Shown in pieces: positions 1 to 8,503 of a DNA stretch of 64,000 nucleotides. The stretch is taken from assembly GCF_001590605.1 (NCBI RefSeq), contig NZ_CP014504.1, positions 124,001 to 188,000 on the forward strand, written 5' to 3'. Position 1 is the first letter of the stretch; every line of letters starts with the position of its first letter. This DNA is from Pedobacter cryoconitis. GTDB taxonomy: Bacteria > Bacteroidota > Bacteroidia > Sphingobacteriales > Sphingobacteriaceae. The translations under genes and the position numbers were made by a program. The notes beneath the pieces were generated by a model. The model was not told the DNA's origin. It was given only the letters and a program-made list of their open reading frames with translations, and did not search any database.

Positions 1-627
1 TGGCAGGGTACGGATGATATGATAATCATGCGTAGCCATTAATACAGCAGTACCGCTCTGGCTGATTTGTTTCAGCAACAATACGATTTCTTCGGACGTT
101 TCAGGATCTAAATTTCCTGTAGGCTCATCCGCGAGGATAATATCCGGATTATTTAATAGTGAACGCGCGATTACCACACGTTGCTGCTCACCACCAGAAA
201 GCTCATGTGGCATTTTTCTGATTTTTGAACGCAGTCCCACCTTTTCCAGTACATCTTTAATCCGTTCTTCAATTAGCTTTTTGTCTTTCCAGCCAGTTGC
301 TTTCAATACAAAATCAAGATTCTTTTCAATTGTACGGTCTGTTAACAACTGGAAATCCTGGAATACGATCCCTAACTTTCTGCGCAGATAAGGCACATCC
401 CGCTCGGCCAGTTTTTTAAGGTCGAAGCCTGCAATTTCCCCCTCACCATTACCGATATGAAGTTCACCGTAAATGATTTTCAATAAACTGCTCTTTCCAG
501 ATCCTGTCTGTCCGATCAGAAATACAAATTCACCTTTATCTATGTTAAGATTAACATCAGAGAGTACCAGGTGTTTTTGTTGAAATACATCTACATTTTT
601 TAAATTTATAACTGCGTTTCCTGCCAT
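1..627 (-). CDS. ftsE: Cell-division ABC transporter ATPase FtsE (3' end outside window)
   Basis: The 209 visible codons give an ABC ATPase that energises the FtsEX complex, which controls peptidoglycan hydrolases at the division site on the inner face of the membrane. Visible motifs in order are Walker A (GQTGSGKSS), the Q-loop (VFQDFQLL), the signature LSGGEQQRV, Walker B (IILADEPTG) and the H-loop His (THD). FtsE proteins are usually about 225 residues, so only the last few codons are missing at the left edge. The start ATG at 627 lies 3 bases after the stop of the upstream small gene, so the two are probably cotranscribed. The FtsE assignment over LolD-like paralogues rests on the MAGNAVINLKNV start and the context. 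FtsX is not visible. Confidence 0.85.
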   Translation of the reverse strand, partial: MAGNAVINLKNVDVFQQKHLVLSDVNLNIDKGEFVFLIGQTGSGKSSLLKIIYGELHIGNGEGEIAGFDLKKLAERDVPYLRRKLGIVFQDFQLLTDRTIEKNLDFVLKATGWKDKKLIEERIKDVLEKVGLRSKIRKMPHELSGGEQQRVVIARSLLNNPDIILADEPTGNLDPETSEEIVLLLKQISQSGTAVLMATHDYHIIRTLP

Positions 628-630
628 GTC

Positions 631-843
631 TTAAATATCTAATTTTGCAATCTGACCAAATGGTAAATCTTTTACCATATCCATAATATAAGGCAACTTG
701 TCACCCAGACCTAATTTTTCCAGAGATTTATCAGGCCGGTCTACCCTGAAATAAGCCAGTAAGGTGAATTTATCATCTCTTAGCTGGACATAATCCGGGA
801 TTTTGGCAATACCTTTTACTTTGATTACATACATTTTGTTCAA
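631..843 (-). CDS. Small conserved hypothetical protein upstream of ftsE
   Basis: This encodes a 70-residue soluble protein with alternating charged and hydrophobic residues and no signal peptide or membrane segment. I do not recognise a named domain. Its placement 3 bases before ftsE and 54 bases after the acyl-CoA reductase, all on the minus strand, makes a real cotranscribed gene more likely than a chance reading frame. A second ATG at codon 4 (position 834) could be the true start. No function is proposed. Confidence 0.7.
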   Translation of the reverse strand: MNKMYVIKVKGIAKIPDYVQLRDDKFTLLAYFRVDRPDKSLEKLGLGDKLPYIMDMVKDLPFGQIAKLDI

Positions 844-897
844 AAATAGTGTTTCAAAATGATAAAATGAGCGCCCGTTTAAATTTGTAGCGGAAAC

Positions 898-1917
898 TTA
901 TAACTTATTCAGGAAGTTAATTGTATTCACGTTATCCGCATAATCCCATAACTGAGGATGCTGACTTTGGCCAAAAGTTACCGAATCCACATCCAGTTTT
1001 AAAGCCGTATGAGTGACCACACACTGGATATTATCCTGCATTCCTTTCAGTTTCTCATTTAATTCAGCCAGGTTTTTATAATGTTCAAAATATAAAACAG
1101 CAAGAGGAGAGGATAGCCCTTCATCTTCTTTCAATAACAAAAAGCCATTGTCAAAATGCTGAACTGTATTGACCAGGTAAATAGATTTATTATAATCGTA
1201 GTTATTATTGTACTTGAAATGATTGATAATATCCTGATACTGCTCCAGCGGCTCAAAGAAGTTTTTAAGCTCATAACCTTCAGGAACATAGATTTTAGAA
1301 ACATTTCTGCAACCCAGTCCAAAATAATCAAAGATATCATGACCTAACTGCCCGATCTCAGTTATACTTTCTTTACCATCTAATACTGCAACACTATTCC
1401 TGTTTTTTCTGATGATATTGGGCACTTTACCAAAATAGTAATCAAAGTATCTGGAAGTATTGTTGCTTCCTGTTGCAATGATCGCATCGAAATCTTTCAA
1501 TCTTTCTGCATAAATGATTCTGTCAGCTAATAATGGTTCAAACTCAATAAGCTGTTTCAATAAAGCTGGTAATAACTGGCTGTCAGCAGAAGAAAGTTTG
1601 ATAATGGCTATGTTTCCTGTAGCCAGGACAGACAAAATATCATGAAAACCTACCAGGGGAATATTTCCTGCCAGGATCAGGCCTACTTTTTTTGGATGCT
1701 GGCTGACTGTGATTTGTTCAAACCATTTTTCCAAAGCAGGCAGATTAAGCATTTCCTGAAAAGAAGCTAAAGATCTCCGCACTTCAGCCACAGTAAACCA
1801 GGCATTATGATTAGGTGCTGAATCGATTGTATTACTAAATTCATCACCCGGGTGATTTAAGAAATCACTTAGTTTATGGAATGCAATAATTAACTTTTCA
1901 GCGGTAAGGATTGACAT
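898..1917 (-). CDS. Acyl-CoA reductase, LuxC-like
   Basis: A 339-residue protein resembling the LuxC/acyl-CoA reductase family of the aldehyde dehydrogenase fold. Members reduce activated fatty acids to aldehydes with NADPH. The stretch LILAGNIPLVGFHDILSVL near residue 80 matches the family's glycine-containing nucleotide-binding region, and FGLGCRNVSKIYVP near residue 200 carries the expected nucleophile Cys. Stand-alone copies without lux genes are common in Bacteroidota, where their substrate is unclear. A TAnnTTTG box (1959-1966) lies just upstream and faces the divergent ferredoxin promoter. The gene heads a minus-strand run with the 70-residue gene and ftsE. Confidence 0.85.
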   Translation of the reverse strand: MSILTAEKLIIAFHKLSDFLNHPGDEFSNTIDSAPNHNAWFTVAEVRRSLASFQEMLNLPALEKWFEQITVSQHPKKVGLILAGNIPLVGFHDILSVLATGNIAIIKLSSADSQLLPALLKQLIEFEPLLADRIIYAERLKDFDAIIATGSNNTSRYFDYYFGKVPNIIRKNRNSVAVLDGKESITEIGQLGHDIFDYFGLGCRNVSKIYVPEGYELKNFFEPLEQYQDIINHFKYNNNYDYNKSIYLVNTVQHFDNGFLLLKEDEGLSSPLAVLYFEHYKNLAELNEKLKGMQDNIQCVVTHTALKLDVDSVTFGQSQHPQLWDYADNVNTINFLNKL

Positions 1918-1945
1918 GTTTGAAGTAATTTTAAAGTATAAATGT

Positions 1946-1953
1946 TATATTTG
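1946..1953 (+). promoter_or_regulatory. Candidate -7 box TATATTTG for the ferredoxin gene
   Basis: The sequence matches the Bacteroidota -7 consensus TAnnTTTG. A TTTG at 1919-1922 lies 23 bases upstream and could be the -33 element, at the wide end of the usual spacing. Transcription would start near 1960, about 35 bases before the ferredoxin ATG. Confidence 0.55.
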
Positions 1954-1958
1954 CAGTG

Positions 1959-1966
1959 CAAAGGTA
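1959..1966 (-). promoter_or_regulatory. Candidate -7 box TACCTTTG for the acyl-CoA reductase gene
   Basis: On the minus strand this reads TACCTTTG and matches TAnnTTTG, but no clear -33 TTG is visible. It lies only 5 bases from the opposing ferredoxin box, so the two polymerases could not occupy both at once. Confidence 0.4.
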
Positions 1967-1994
1967 ACTTTAGCAAATAGATTTATACGAAGAC

Positions 1995-2345
1995 ATGGCT
2001 ATTAAAATAACAGACGAATGTATTAATTGCGGAGCATGTGAGCCTGAATGCCCAAATAATGCAATTTATGACGCAGGTACAGCCTGGAGGTTTTCTGATG
2101 GAACCAACTTAAATGGTATCATTGATTTTGGCGATCAGGAAGTAGATGCTGGTGCGGCTCAGGAAGCAGTTTCTGATGAAGTATATTATATCGTTTCAGA
2201 TAAATGTACAGAATGTAAAGGGTTTCATGATGAACCTCAGTGTGCGGCAGTGTGCCCGGTAGATTGTTGTGTGGATGATGAAGATATCCGTGAAACAGAA
2301 GAAGAATTATTAAAGAAAAAAGCCTGGTTACACCAGGAGAACTAG
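1995..2345 (+). CDS. Dicluster 4Fe-4S ferredoxin
   Basis: A 116-residue ferredoxin that carries electrons through two 4Fe-4S clusters. The first half has [12 protein letters not shown] and the second has CTECKG followed by [10 protein letters not shown], which together supply the eight cluster cysteines. The insert of about 45 residues between the motifs and the acidic C-terminal tail fit the bacterial long ferredoxin type found as a single gene in many Bacteroidota. It is monocistronic, with its own promoter box upstream and a very strong hairpin terminator downstream. The redox partner is not shown by the context. Confidence 0.92.
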   Translation: MAIKITDECINCGACEPECPNNAIYDAGTAWRFSDGTNLNGIIDFGDQEVDAGAAQEAVSDEVYYIVSDKCTECKGFHDEPQCAAVCPVDCCVDDEDIRETEEELLKKKAWLHQEN

Positions 2346-2358
2346 TTCTTTAATTTGA

Positions 2359-2416
2359 ATATAACAGAAAAAGACAAAAGGGCGCAGATGCGCCCTTTTG
2401 TCTTTTTCTGTTATAT
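2359..2416. terminator. Bidirectional terminator with a 27-bp perfect stem
   Basis: Arms 2359-2385 and 2390-2416 are perfectly complementary around the four-base loop AGAT. The GC-rich core (GGGCGC/GCGCCC) is flanked by A- and T-runs, so the hairpin can stop both the ferredoxin transcript and the converging universal-stress transcript, whose stop codon is at 2421. Confidence 0.92.
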
Positions 2417-2420
2417 AGAT

Positions 2421-2870
2421 TTATACTTCTGCTTTATTTGGAATAATCAATACCGGGCAGGCAGATTTCCTGGCCACATGTTCAGCCACACTTCCCATTA
2501 AAAAGTGATATAATCCCGTTCTGCCGTAAGTTCCGATCACAATCAGATCGGATCCCCATTCATCAGATTGCTTAATAATTCCATGAGCTGCAGTATCTAC
2601 TACGCTTAAATACGTAGTTTTAATACCGTTACCATAAGTATCTTCTATTTCTTTAAGCAGCTGATGGCTGTTTTCTTCACTGTTATCGTAGCTTTCCAGG
2701 AAAACCGGCGCCAGGGTAAGGTCCTGATTGATTGTTGCCGGCATCGGCTCAATGATATTGACTAAGGCAACTTCTGCATTAAAGGTCTTAGCCAGTTCGT
2801 AGCCTGTTTTCGCTGCCTTTTCTGAGCAGGTACTGTTATCTACTGCAATTAATATCTTTTGGAAGTTCAT
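2421..2870 (-). CDS. Universal stress protein, UspA family
   Basis: A 149-residue cytoplasmic protein with the single-domain Usp fold. It begins FQKILIAVDNSTCSEKA, with the Asp of the nucleotide-binding loop, and ends with the ATP-binding signature GTYGRTGLYHFLMGSVAEHV followed by CPVLIIP. Usp proteins modulate survival under starvation or stress, but no specific target can be read from the sequence. It stands alone, sharing a bidirectional terminator with the ferredoxin gene and diverging from the NlpC/P60 gene. Confidence 0.93.
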   Translation of the reverse strand: MNFQKILIAVDNSTCSEKAAKTGYELAKTFNAEVALVNIIEPMPATINQDLTLAPVFLESYDNSEENSHQLLKEIEDTYGNGIKTTYLSVVDTAAHGIIKQSDEWGSDLIVIGTYGRTGLYHFLMGSVAEHVARKSACPVLIIPNKAEV

Positions 2871-2977
2871 AATTTCTGGCGTTAAAGAATGTAATATCTG
2901 GCATTAATATAGGTAATACTTATATAACAAATTAATCAATCAAATGTTTATCCTGTCGTTTTCTAAATCACTATCCT

Positions 2978-2985
2978 TACTTTTG
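2978..2985 (+). promoter_or_regulatory. Candidate -7 box TACTTTTG for the NlpC/P60 gene
   Basis: This matches TAnnTTTG and predicts a transcription start near 2992, ten bases before the ATG at 3002. The -33 element is weak. Confidence 0.5.
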
Positions 2986-3001
2986 AGTACTAGATTTCAT
3001 T

Positions 3002-3802
3002 ATGGAACAGATATTCGCAATTTGCAGGGTAGCGGTAGCACCAATCAGGGCATCATCGGCTGATCAGGCCGAAATAACGACACAATTATTATTTGGAGAT
3101 CAGGTGGAGGTATTGGAAAAAGCTGAACCCTGGTGGCGGATCCGTAATGCCTATGACGGTTACGAAGGCTGGATAGATTTTAAACAGCTCGGGACACTTA
3201 CTCAAACCGAATACGAAGCCTGTAAGCAACGTACTGCATTAGTGCCGGCAGCAGTCAGTAATCAGGTTATTGCAGCCGATGGAAGTACGTATTACTTAGC
3301 TGCATCGGGTAATCTGCCAGCTTATAGCAATGGATACTGCAAATTGGGTAAAGAAGAATTCCAGGTCTTATTTGAGCCTCATGATATTTCAGCACAAACT
3401 ACTGGCTTAAAACTTGTTGATTCGGCCTTGTTTTATCTGAATGCACCTTATTTATGGGGGGGGCGCACACTATTCGGTATTGATTGTTCTGGATACGTAC
3501 AGGCTGTTTTTGCGCTATATGGCATTGCCCTTCACAGAGATGCCTCTCAACAGGCAGCACAAGGAGAAGTTGTTAACTTTTTACCAGAAGCCCAAACCGG
3601 AGACCTTGCCTTTTTTGACAATGCAGACGGCAAAATCATACACGTAGGCATTATGCTAAATGCAAATCAGATTATTCATGCTTCAGGAAAAGTAAGAATT
3701 GACGCTATTGATGATCAGGGGATTTATAATCCTGAACTTGGACGTTATAGCCACAAACTCAGGATTATTAAAAGATTTATAAATCCCACTCCCACACCAT
3801 AA
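3002..3802 (+). CDS. NlpC/P60 peptidoglycan endopeptidase with N-terminal SH3 domains
   Basis: A 266-residue protein of the gamma-D-glutamyl-diamino acid endopeptidase type (YkfC/dipeptidyl-peptidase VI-like), which cleaves cell-wall peptide stems. Residues 1-60 form a bacterial SH3-like domain (IRNAYDGYEGWIDF) and a second SH3-like segment precedes the catalytic part. The NlpC/P60 domain starts near 135 and has the catalytic Cys162 in DCSGYVQ, His214 in HVGIML and a third polar residue, His226. No signal peptide is evident, which fits a cytoplasmic role in recycling imported muropeptides. Its last 26 bases overlap the convergent WD40 gene. Confidence 0.9.
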   Translation: MEQIFAICRVAVAPIRASSADQAEITTQLLFGDQVEVLEKAEPWWRIRNAYDGYEGWIDFKQLGTLTQTEYEACKQRTALVPAAVSNQVIAADGSTYYLAASGNLPAYSNGYCKLGKEEFQVLFEPHDISAQTTGLKLVDSALFYLNAPYLWGGRTLFGIDCSGYVQAVFALYGIALHRDASQQAAQGEVVNFLPEAQTGDLAFFDNADGKIIHVGIMLNANQIIHASGKVRIDAIDDQGIYNPELGRYSHKLRIIKRFINPTPTP

Positions 3803-4676
3803 CCAGCTTATCATCGCCTGTGGTTAATAAATATTTACCATCCAGGCTCCAGATGAGCTTATTGATAGAATGGGTATGACCATGGGTGTTTTTTTCAATA
3901 CTCAGGATTTTATAGAGTTTCAAATCATCACTACCCCATAATTTGATGCTCTTATCCTGGCTCACTGTGGCGAAATAAGGTAATGAAGGATGAAATGCAA
4001 TTCCGTAAACACTAAATAAGTGTGCTGGAATGCTATGCTGAAGCTGATAATCCGGCAATGACCAGAAATTTAGCTGTGCATCTCTTCCGCCCGAAATCAA
4101 GTATTTCCCATCTGGTGAATACTGAACAGAAGTAACAGGTAAAGTATGCTGCTTTAATATATGCAGCAAGCTGTAATCATGCAGCTCATAAATGCGGGTA
4201 ACACCATCTTTACAGCCAAAAGCAACCTGTAAACCATCCGCACTCACAGCTATTGCTCTTACTGTATCCGCAGAAACCCTGATCCGGTAAAGTAAGGAGA
4301 GGTCGGTCAATGACCATACCCCAACTGTACCGTCTTCACTTGCAGTTAAAAATTCCTGTTTTTCCGGAATGGTTACCAAGTCAAATACAGGTTTTTCATG
4401 GGCCTGAAAAGTTGTCTTAACTATTTGCTTGCTCAGGTCGAATATACTCACCTCACCACTTCTCTGACCCACAAAAAGCAGGTCATTATACTGATGAAGA
4501 CTATAAACAGATGTTTTTACCGGCATTAAAACCTTCAAAAAGGACATTTTTTCCAATGACCATTCTACTACACCTTTATCATTTCCACCTGTAAAAAAAA
4601 TACCGGCTTTACTGGAATTGGTTAATGCATAAATGGGGTTTTGATGGCCGCTAAGCGATCTTAAATGTTTCAGCAT
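3777..4676 (-). CDS. WD40 repeat protein at the end of the his operon
   Basis: A 299-residue protein built almost entirely of WD40 repeats. At least six to seven units can be seen, for example VTSVQYSPDGKYLISGGRDAQ and INKLIWSLDGKYLLTTGDDK, with GH and WD-like ends. The expected fold is a single seven-bladed beta-propeller acting as a protein-interaction platform. No signal peptide is present, so it is probably cytoplasmic. It lies 2 bases after hisIE and is likely cotranscribed with the his genes, although no role in histidine synthesis is known. Its 3' end overlaps the convergent NlpC/P60 gene by 26 bases. Confidence 0.88.
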   Translation of the reverse strand: MLKHLRSLSGHQNPIYALTNSSKAGIFFTGGNDKGVVEWSLEKMSFLKVLMPVKTSVYSLHQYNDLLFVGQRSGEVSIFDLSKQIVKTTFQAHEKPVFDLVTIPEKQEFLTASEDGTVGVWSLTDLSLLYRIRVSADTVRAIAVSADGLQVAFGCKDGVTRIYELHDYSLLHILKQHTLPVTSVQYSPDGKYLISGGRDAQLNFWSLPDYQLQHSIPAHLFSVYGIAFHPSLPYFATVSQDKSIKLWGSDDLKLYKILSIEKNTHGHTHSINKLIWSLDGKYLLTTGDDKLVMVWEWDL

Positions 4677-4678
4677 AA

Positions 4679-5266
4679 TTAACGGTGCCTGCCTTCCAGG
4701 TTTACCCCGATATCGGCCAGTGTTTTACCTTTCTCTCTTAACAAAACTAATAAGTGGAAGATTAGATCAGAACTCTCGTTCACAAAGTCAACATCTGTTT
4801 CGTTCAATGCTGCGATAACAGTTTCCACACCTTCTTCTCCAACTTTCTGCGCAATCTTGTTTAATCCTTTTTTACGCAATTTGTTGACATAAGATTCTTC
4901 CGTAGGATGATCATATCTGTCGTGGATGATTTTCTCCAGTTCAAAGATGAAATTCTGGTTGAAGTTAGTTTTAAAACAACTTCTGCTTCCTGTATGACAG
5001 GTTGGGCCCACCGGGGTAACTTTGATCAGGATCGTATCCTGATCACAATCAATATGTGTCTCTTTTACATATAAAAAGTTGCCACTTTCTTCTCCTTTAG
5101 TCCATAAACGGCTTTTAGAGCGGGAATAAAATGTTACTTTCCCTTCCTGTTGGGTTTTTGACCAGGCTTCCTGGTTCATATAACCCAACATTAACACTTC
5201 CAATGTTTGTATATCCTGAATGATTACAGGAACCAATCCATCGGTTTTCTCAAAATCTATAGTCAT
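4679..5266 (-). CDS. hisIE: Bifunctional phosphoribosyl-AMP cyclohydrolase / phosphoribosyl-ATP pyrophosphatase
   Basis: A 195-residue fusion catalysing the second and third steps of histidine synthesis. The N-terminal HisI domain (about 1-105) shows [21 protein letters not shown] and the metal and cysteine motifs [11 protein letters not shown] and CHTGSRSCF. The C-terminal HisE domain (about 108-195) shows the pyrophosphatase helix [14 protein letters not shown] and the family ending LEGRHR. The start overlaps the end of hisF by 4 bases, which suggests translational coupling. Confidence 0.97.
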   Translation of the reverse strand: MTIDFEKTDGLVPVIIQDIQTLEVLMLGYMNQEAWSKTQQEGKVTFYSRSKSRLWTKGEESGNFLYVKETHIDCDQDTILIKVTPVGPTCHTGSRSCFKTNFNQNFIFELEKIIHDRYDHPTEESYVNKLRKKGLNKIAQKVGEEGVETVIAALNETDVDFVNESSDLIFHLLVLLREKGKTLADIGVNLEGRHR

Positions 5267-6018
5267 AACCTTACTGGTATGTTGTATTTTTTTAATTCGT
5301 TTTTCAAGTGGGGGATAGGGATTTCACCGAAATGAAAAACCGAAGCAGCTAGTGCCGCATCCACACCTGTTGTGGTAAAAACTTCTGTGAAGTGTTCAAC
5401 TTTCCCGGCCCCACCAGAAGCAATTACCGGAATATTGATCATTTTACTAATACTATCCAGCAGTTTGCAATCGAAACCCTGTTTAGTACCGTCATGATCC
5501 ATTGAAGTCAATAATATTTCTCCAGCGCCCAAATCTTCAGCCTGTTTAATCCAGTGTGCTGTCTCGATTTCTGTAATTAAACGGCCTCCATTCAAATGCA
5601 CCATATTTCTGCCTGCTACTAATTTAGTATCTACCGCAACTACTACGAATTGCACGCCAAATACTTTAGCCAGATCTGCAATAAGCTGCGGGTTTTTAAC
5701 CGCTGCAGAATTGATACTAATCTTATCAGCACCGGCATTCAATAAAGCTTCTGCATCGGCAATCTCTGTAATTCCTCCACCAATAGTAAAAGGAATGTTG
5801 AGCTGTCTGGCCACCGACTTCACCATTTCGATCATCGTTTTACGACGCTCATGGGTAGCGGTAATATCCAGGAATACCAATTCATCTGCGCCTTGCTGGG
5901 CATATTGCCAAGCCAGTTCCACCGGATCTCCAGCATCCTTCAGGTCCACAAAATTAACGCCTTTTACGGTCCGGCCATCTTTGACATCCAGACATGGAAT
6001 GATACGTTTGCTTAACAT
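5263..6018 (-). CDS. hisF: Imidazole glycerol phosphate synthase cyclase subunit HisF
   Basis: A 251-residue TIM barrel that, with HisH, turns PRFAR and ammonia into imidazole glycerol phosphate and AICAR. It has the catalytic Asp in [17 protein letters not shown] near residue 11 and the second catalytic Asp in [15 protein letters not shown], plus the phosphate-binding glycine motifs IGGGI and ASGGAG. Length and motifs are typical. It lies 3 bases after hisA and overlaps hisIE by 4 bases. Confidence 0.97.
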   Translation of the reverse strand: MLSKRIIPCLDVKDGRTVKGVNFVDLKDAGDPVELAWQYAQQGADELVFLDITATHERRKTMIEMVKSVARQLNIPFTIGGGITEIADAEALLNAGADKISINSAAVKNPQLIADLAKVFGVQFVVVAVDTKLVAGRNMVHLNGGRLITEIETAHWIKQAEDLGAGEILLTSMDHDGTKQGFDCKLLDSISKMINIPVIASGGAGKVEHFTEVFTTTGVDAALAASVFHFGEIPIPHLKNELKKYNIPVRL

Positions 6019-6021
6019 CGG

Positions 6022-6771
6022 TTATAAAGAAGTCAGGGCTTTAAGATTCCATTCCTTAATCTCTTCGATAGAGATGCGGTTTTCGTAAATAGCCTTTCCA
6101 ACTACGCAAGATCTGATTTCAAGCTTTGCCAGTTCTTCAATATCTTCCATTGAACTGATTCCGCCCGATGCGATCAATTTGATAAACGGAGAATGTTCCA
6201 GTAATTTTTTATATAAATCTACAGCAGCACCCCCCAGCTTACCATCCTTGTTAATATCAGTACAAAGGAACCTGAAAAAACCTAATTGCAAACATTTATC
6301 AACGTAATCCATTAATTTGATAGGTGAGCTTTCCATCCATCCTGAATATTTGATCACTTCATCCAGTACATCAATCGCAATGACAATGCGGTTTGCATAA
6401 TCATATTTCTTACCTACTTCTTTGCTTAAATCAGCCAGAAAATCAGGATTAGTAATCGCTTGTGTACCTACAATAACCCGGTGGATACCTGCATCAAGCA
6501 AATTAGTCACCTGTTCAATGGTACGGATACCACCGCCGTACTGTACGCGCATTTCTGTTTTTTTAATAATATCAAAAAGCTCAATTTGATTACTAAAATC
6601 TCCTTTAGCACCATTTAAGTCAATAATATGTATAAATTCAGTACCGTTAGACTTATAAGTCTCAATCATTTCGGCAATGGATACATCGTATACTGTCTTT
6701 TGGTTATAGTCACCTTCTCTGAGGCGGACAACTTTACCATCTAAAATATCTATAGCGGGGATAATGTACAT
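6022..6771 (-). CDS. hisA: ProFAR isomerase HisA
   Basis: A 249-residue TIM-barrel isomerase converting ProFAR to PRFAR. It begins with YIIPAIDILDGKVVRLREGD, which holds the catalytic Asp, and has the second catalytic Asp in CTDINKDGKLGG. The phosphate-binding glycines are in YGGGIRT and ASGGISS. It is paralogous to the adjacent hisF and lies 1 base after hisH in the same transcript. Confidence 0.97.
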   Translation of the reverse strand: MYIIPAIDILDGKVVRLREGDYNQKTVYDVSIAEMIETYKSNGTEFIHIIDLNGAKGDFSNQIELFDIIKKTEMRVQYGGGIRTIEQVTNLLDAGIHRVIVGTQAITNPDFLADLSKEVGKKYDYANRIVIAIDVLDEVIKYSGWMESSPIKLMDYVDKCLQLGFFRFLCTDINKDGKLGGAAVDLYKKLLEHSPFIKLIASGGISSMEDIEELAKLEIRSCVVGKAIYENRISIEEIKEWNLKALTSL

Positions 6772-6772
6772 C

Positions 6773-7366
6773 TTATTGTTTTAAGTTAGAAAAGTTCAAT
6801 AATAATTGTTCGCCTGCAGCGCCCGATTTTTCAGGGTGAAATTGCACCCCGTAAAAATTGTCTTTTTGTATAGCTGCAGCATATTGCAGACCATAAGTCG
6901 CTGTTGCTATTTCAAAAATAGCGTTATATTCAATAAAGTACGAATGCACAAAGTAAAATTGTGTCTGATTTTCAACACCTTCGAATAGTAAATTGTTTTT
7001 AATCTCTATATTATTCCATCCCATATGAGGGATTTTAATACCCAGATCTTTATCAAATAGTTTCGTTTCCAGCGGTATAATATTCATCAGTTGTGCATCA
7101 CCTTCCTGCGAATGTTCAGTAAGTAATTGCATACCCACACAAATGCCTAAAACAGGCTTTTTGAGTTGTCTGATGGAGTCTACCAGGCCAGTTTGGTTCA
7201 GTTTTTCCATCGCAGCCCCCGCATGTCCTACACCGGGGATAATGATATGGGAATACTGCTCAAAATCATGTTCCGTATTAATCATTCCATAACTGAGCCC
7301 CAGTCTGGATAACGCAGAAGTCAGAGAGAAGATATTCCCTGCCCCGTAATTAACGATCCCTATCAT
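6773..7366 (-). CDS. hisH: Imidazole glycerol phosphate synthase glutaminase subunit HisH
   Basis: A 197-residue class I glutamine amidotransferase that supplies ammonia to HisF. The nucleophile elbow is GICVGMQLL with Cys near residue 76. The catalytic His-Glu pair is in VQFHPEKSG near the C-terminus, and the oxyanion strand PGVGHAG is present. The start MIGIVNYGAGNIFSL is typical of the family. It is separated from hisB by 1 base. Confidence 0.97.
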   Translation of the reverse strand: MIGIVNYGAGNIFSLTSALSRLGLSYGMINTEHDFEQYSHIIIPGVGHAGAAMEKLNQTGLVDSIRQLKKPVLGICVGMQLLTEHSQEGDAQLMNIIPLETKLFDKDLGIKIPHMGWNNIEIKNNLLFEGVENQTQFYFVHSYFIEYNAIFEIATATYGLQYAAAIQKDNFYGVQFHPEKSGAAGEQLLLNFSNLKQ

Positions 7367-7367
7367 T

Positions 7368-8501
7368 TTATAACATTCCTTTTGTACTCGGTAAAACTAA
7401 TTTTTCCGCATCTCTTTTGATGGCCATTTTAATCGCTTTTGCAAAAGCCTTAAAGATCGCTTCAATTTTATGGTGTTCATTATCGCCTTCAGCTTTTATA
7501 TTGAGGTTACATTTCGCTGCATCACTAAAAGACTTGAAGAAGTGGTAAAACATTTCGGTGGGTACATCACCTACTTTTTCTCTTTTAAATTCTGCATCCC
7601 ACACAATCCAGTTCCTGCCCCCGAAATCGATAGCCACCTGCGCCAGGCAATCATCCATCGGTAAACAGAAACCATAGCGTTCCAAGCCCAGTTTATTGCC
7701 TATAGCTTTGGCAAAAGCCTCACCCAATGCAATTCCGGTATCTTCAACAGTATGGTGCTCATCAATATGTAAATCACCTTTAGCGCTGATATTTAAATCT
7801 ATTCCTCCATGACGTGCAATTTGATCGAGCATATGGTTAAAGAAATTTAACCCGGTTTCTATTTTCGCTTTTCCAGTTCCGTCCAGGTTAATTTCTATCT
7901 CTATATCCGTCTCATTAGTCTTTCTGATATGGTGAAATTGTCTGCTGCCTGCACTCAGGAAAGTATAAATATCCACCCAGTTCTGTGTTTGCAAGGCAAT
8001 TACCTCAGTTAATGTCTCGGCTTTATCCAACATCTCTGCCGATCCTAACATATCATTATTTCTTAACCAGATGGCTTTTGCGCCCAGGTTTTTAGCCAGT
8101 ACGACATCATTAATCCGGTCGCCAATCACAAAAGAACCAGCCAGATCATATTCACCAGTTAAAAAATGCTGTAGCAAACCTGTATTTGGCTTACGGGTAG
8201 GTGCATTGTCATGTGCAAAAGTTTTATCAATGATAATCTCAGAAAAAACTACACCTTCTCCTTCAAAAGTATCCAGAATGAAGTTATGTACAGGCCAGAA
8301 GTTAAGTTCAGGATGAGAATCAGTTCCTAAGCCATCCTGATTGGTTACCATCACTAAGTCGAAGTCCAGTTCTGCAGCTATTTTAGCCATATAGTGCAAC
8401 GATTTCGGATAAAATTTAAGCTTTAAAAATGAATCTATTTGTTCATCTTCTGGTTCAGTGATCAGTGTGCCATCACGGTCTATGAAAAGTATCTTCTTCA
8501 T
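7368..8501 (-). CDS. hisB: Bifunctional histidinol-phosphatase / imidazoleglycerol-phosphate dehydratase
   Basis: A 377-residue fusion. Residues 1-165 are a HAD-type histidinol-phosphate phosphatase with FIDRDGTLI (nucleophile Asp), MVTNQDGLG and VIGDRINDV. Residues 185-377 are the dehydratase, with [13 protein letters not shown], the manganese-binding [10 protein letters not shown] and the second [10 protein letters not shown] motif. The fusion explains why no separate hisN is present. It lies 2 bases after hisC. Confidence 0.97.
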   Translation of the reverse strand: MKKILFIDRDGTLITEPEDEQIDSFLKLKFYPKSLHYMAKIAAELDFDLVMVTNQDGLGTDSHPELNFWPVHNFILDTFEGEGVVFSEIIIDKTFAHDNAPTRKPNTGLLQHFLTGEYDLAGSFVIGDRINDVVLAKNLGAKAIWLRNNDMLGSAEMLDKAETLTEVIALQTQNWVDIYTFLSAGSRQFHHIRKTNETDIEIEINLDGTGKAKIETGLNFFNHMLDQIARHGGIDLNISAKGDLHIDEHHTVEDTGIALGEAFAKAIGNKLGLERYGFCLPMDDCLAQVAIDFGGRNWIVWDAEFKREKVGDVPTEMFYHFFKSFSDAAKCNLNIKAEGDNEHHKIEAIFKAFAKAIKMAIKRDAEKLVLPSTKGML

Positions 8502-8503
8502 GG

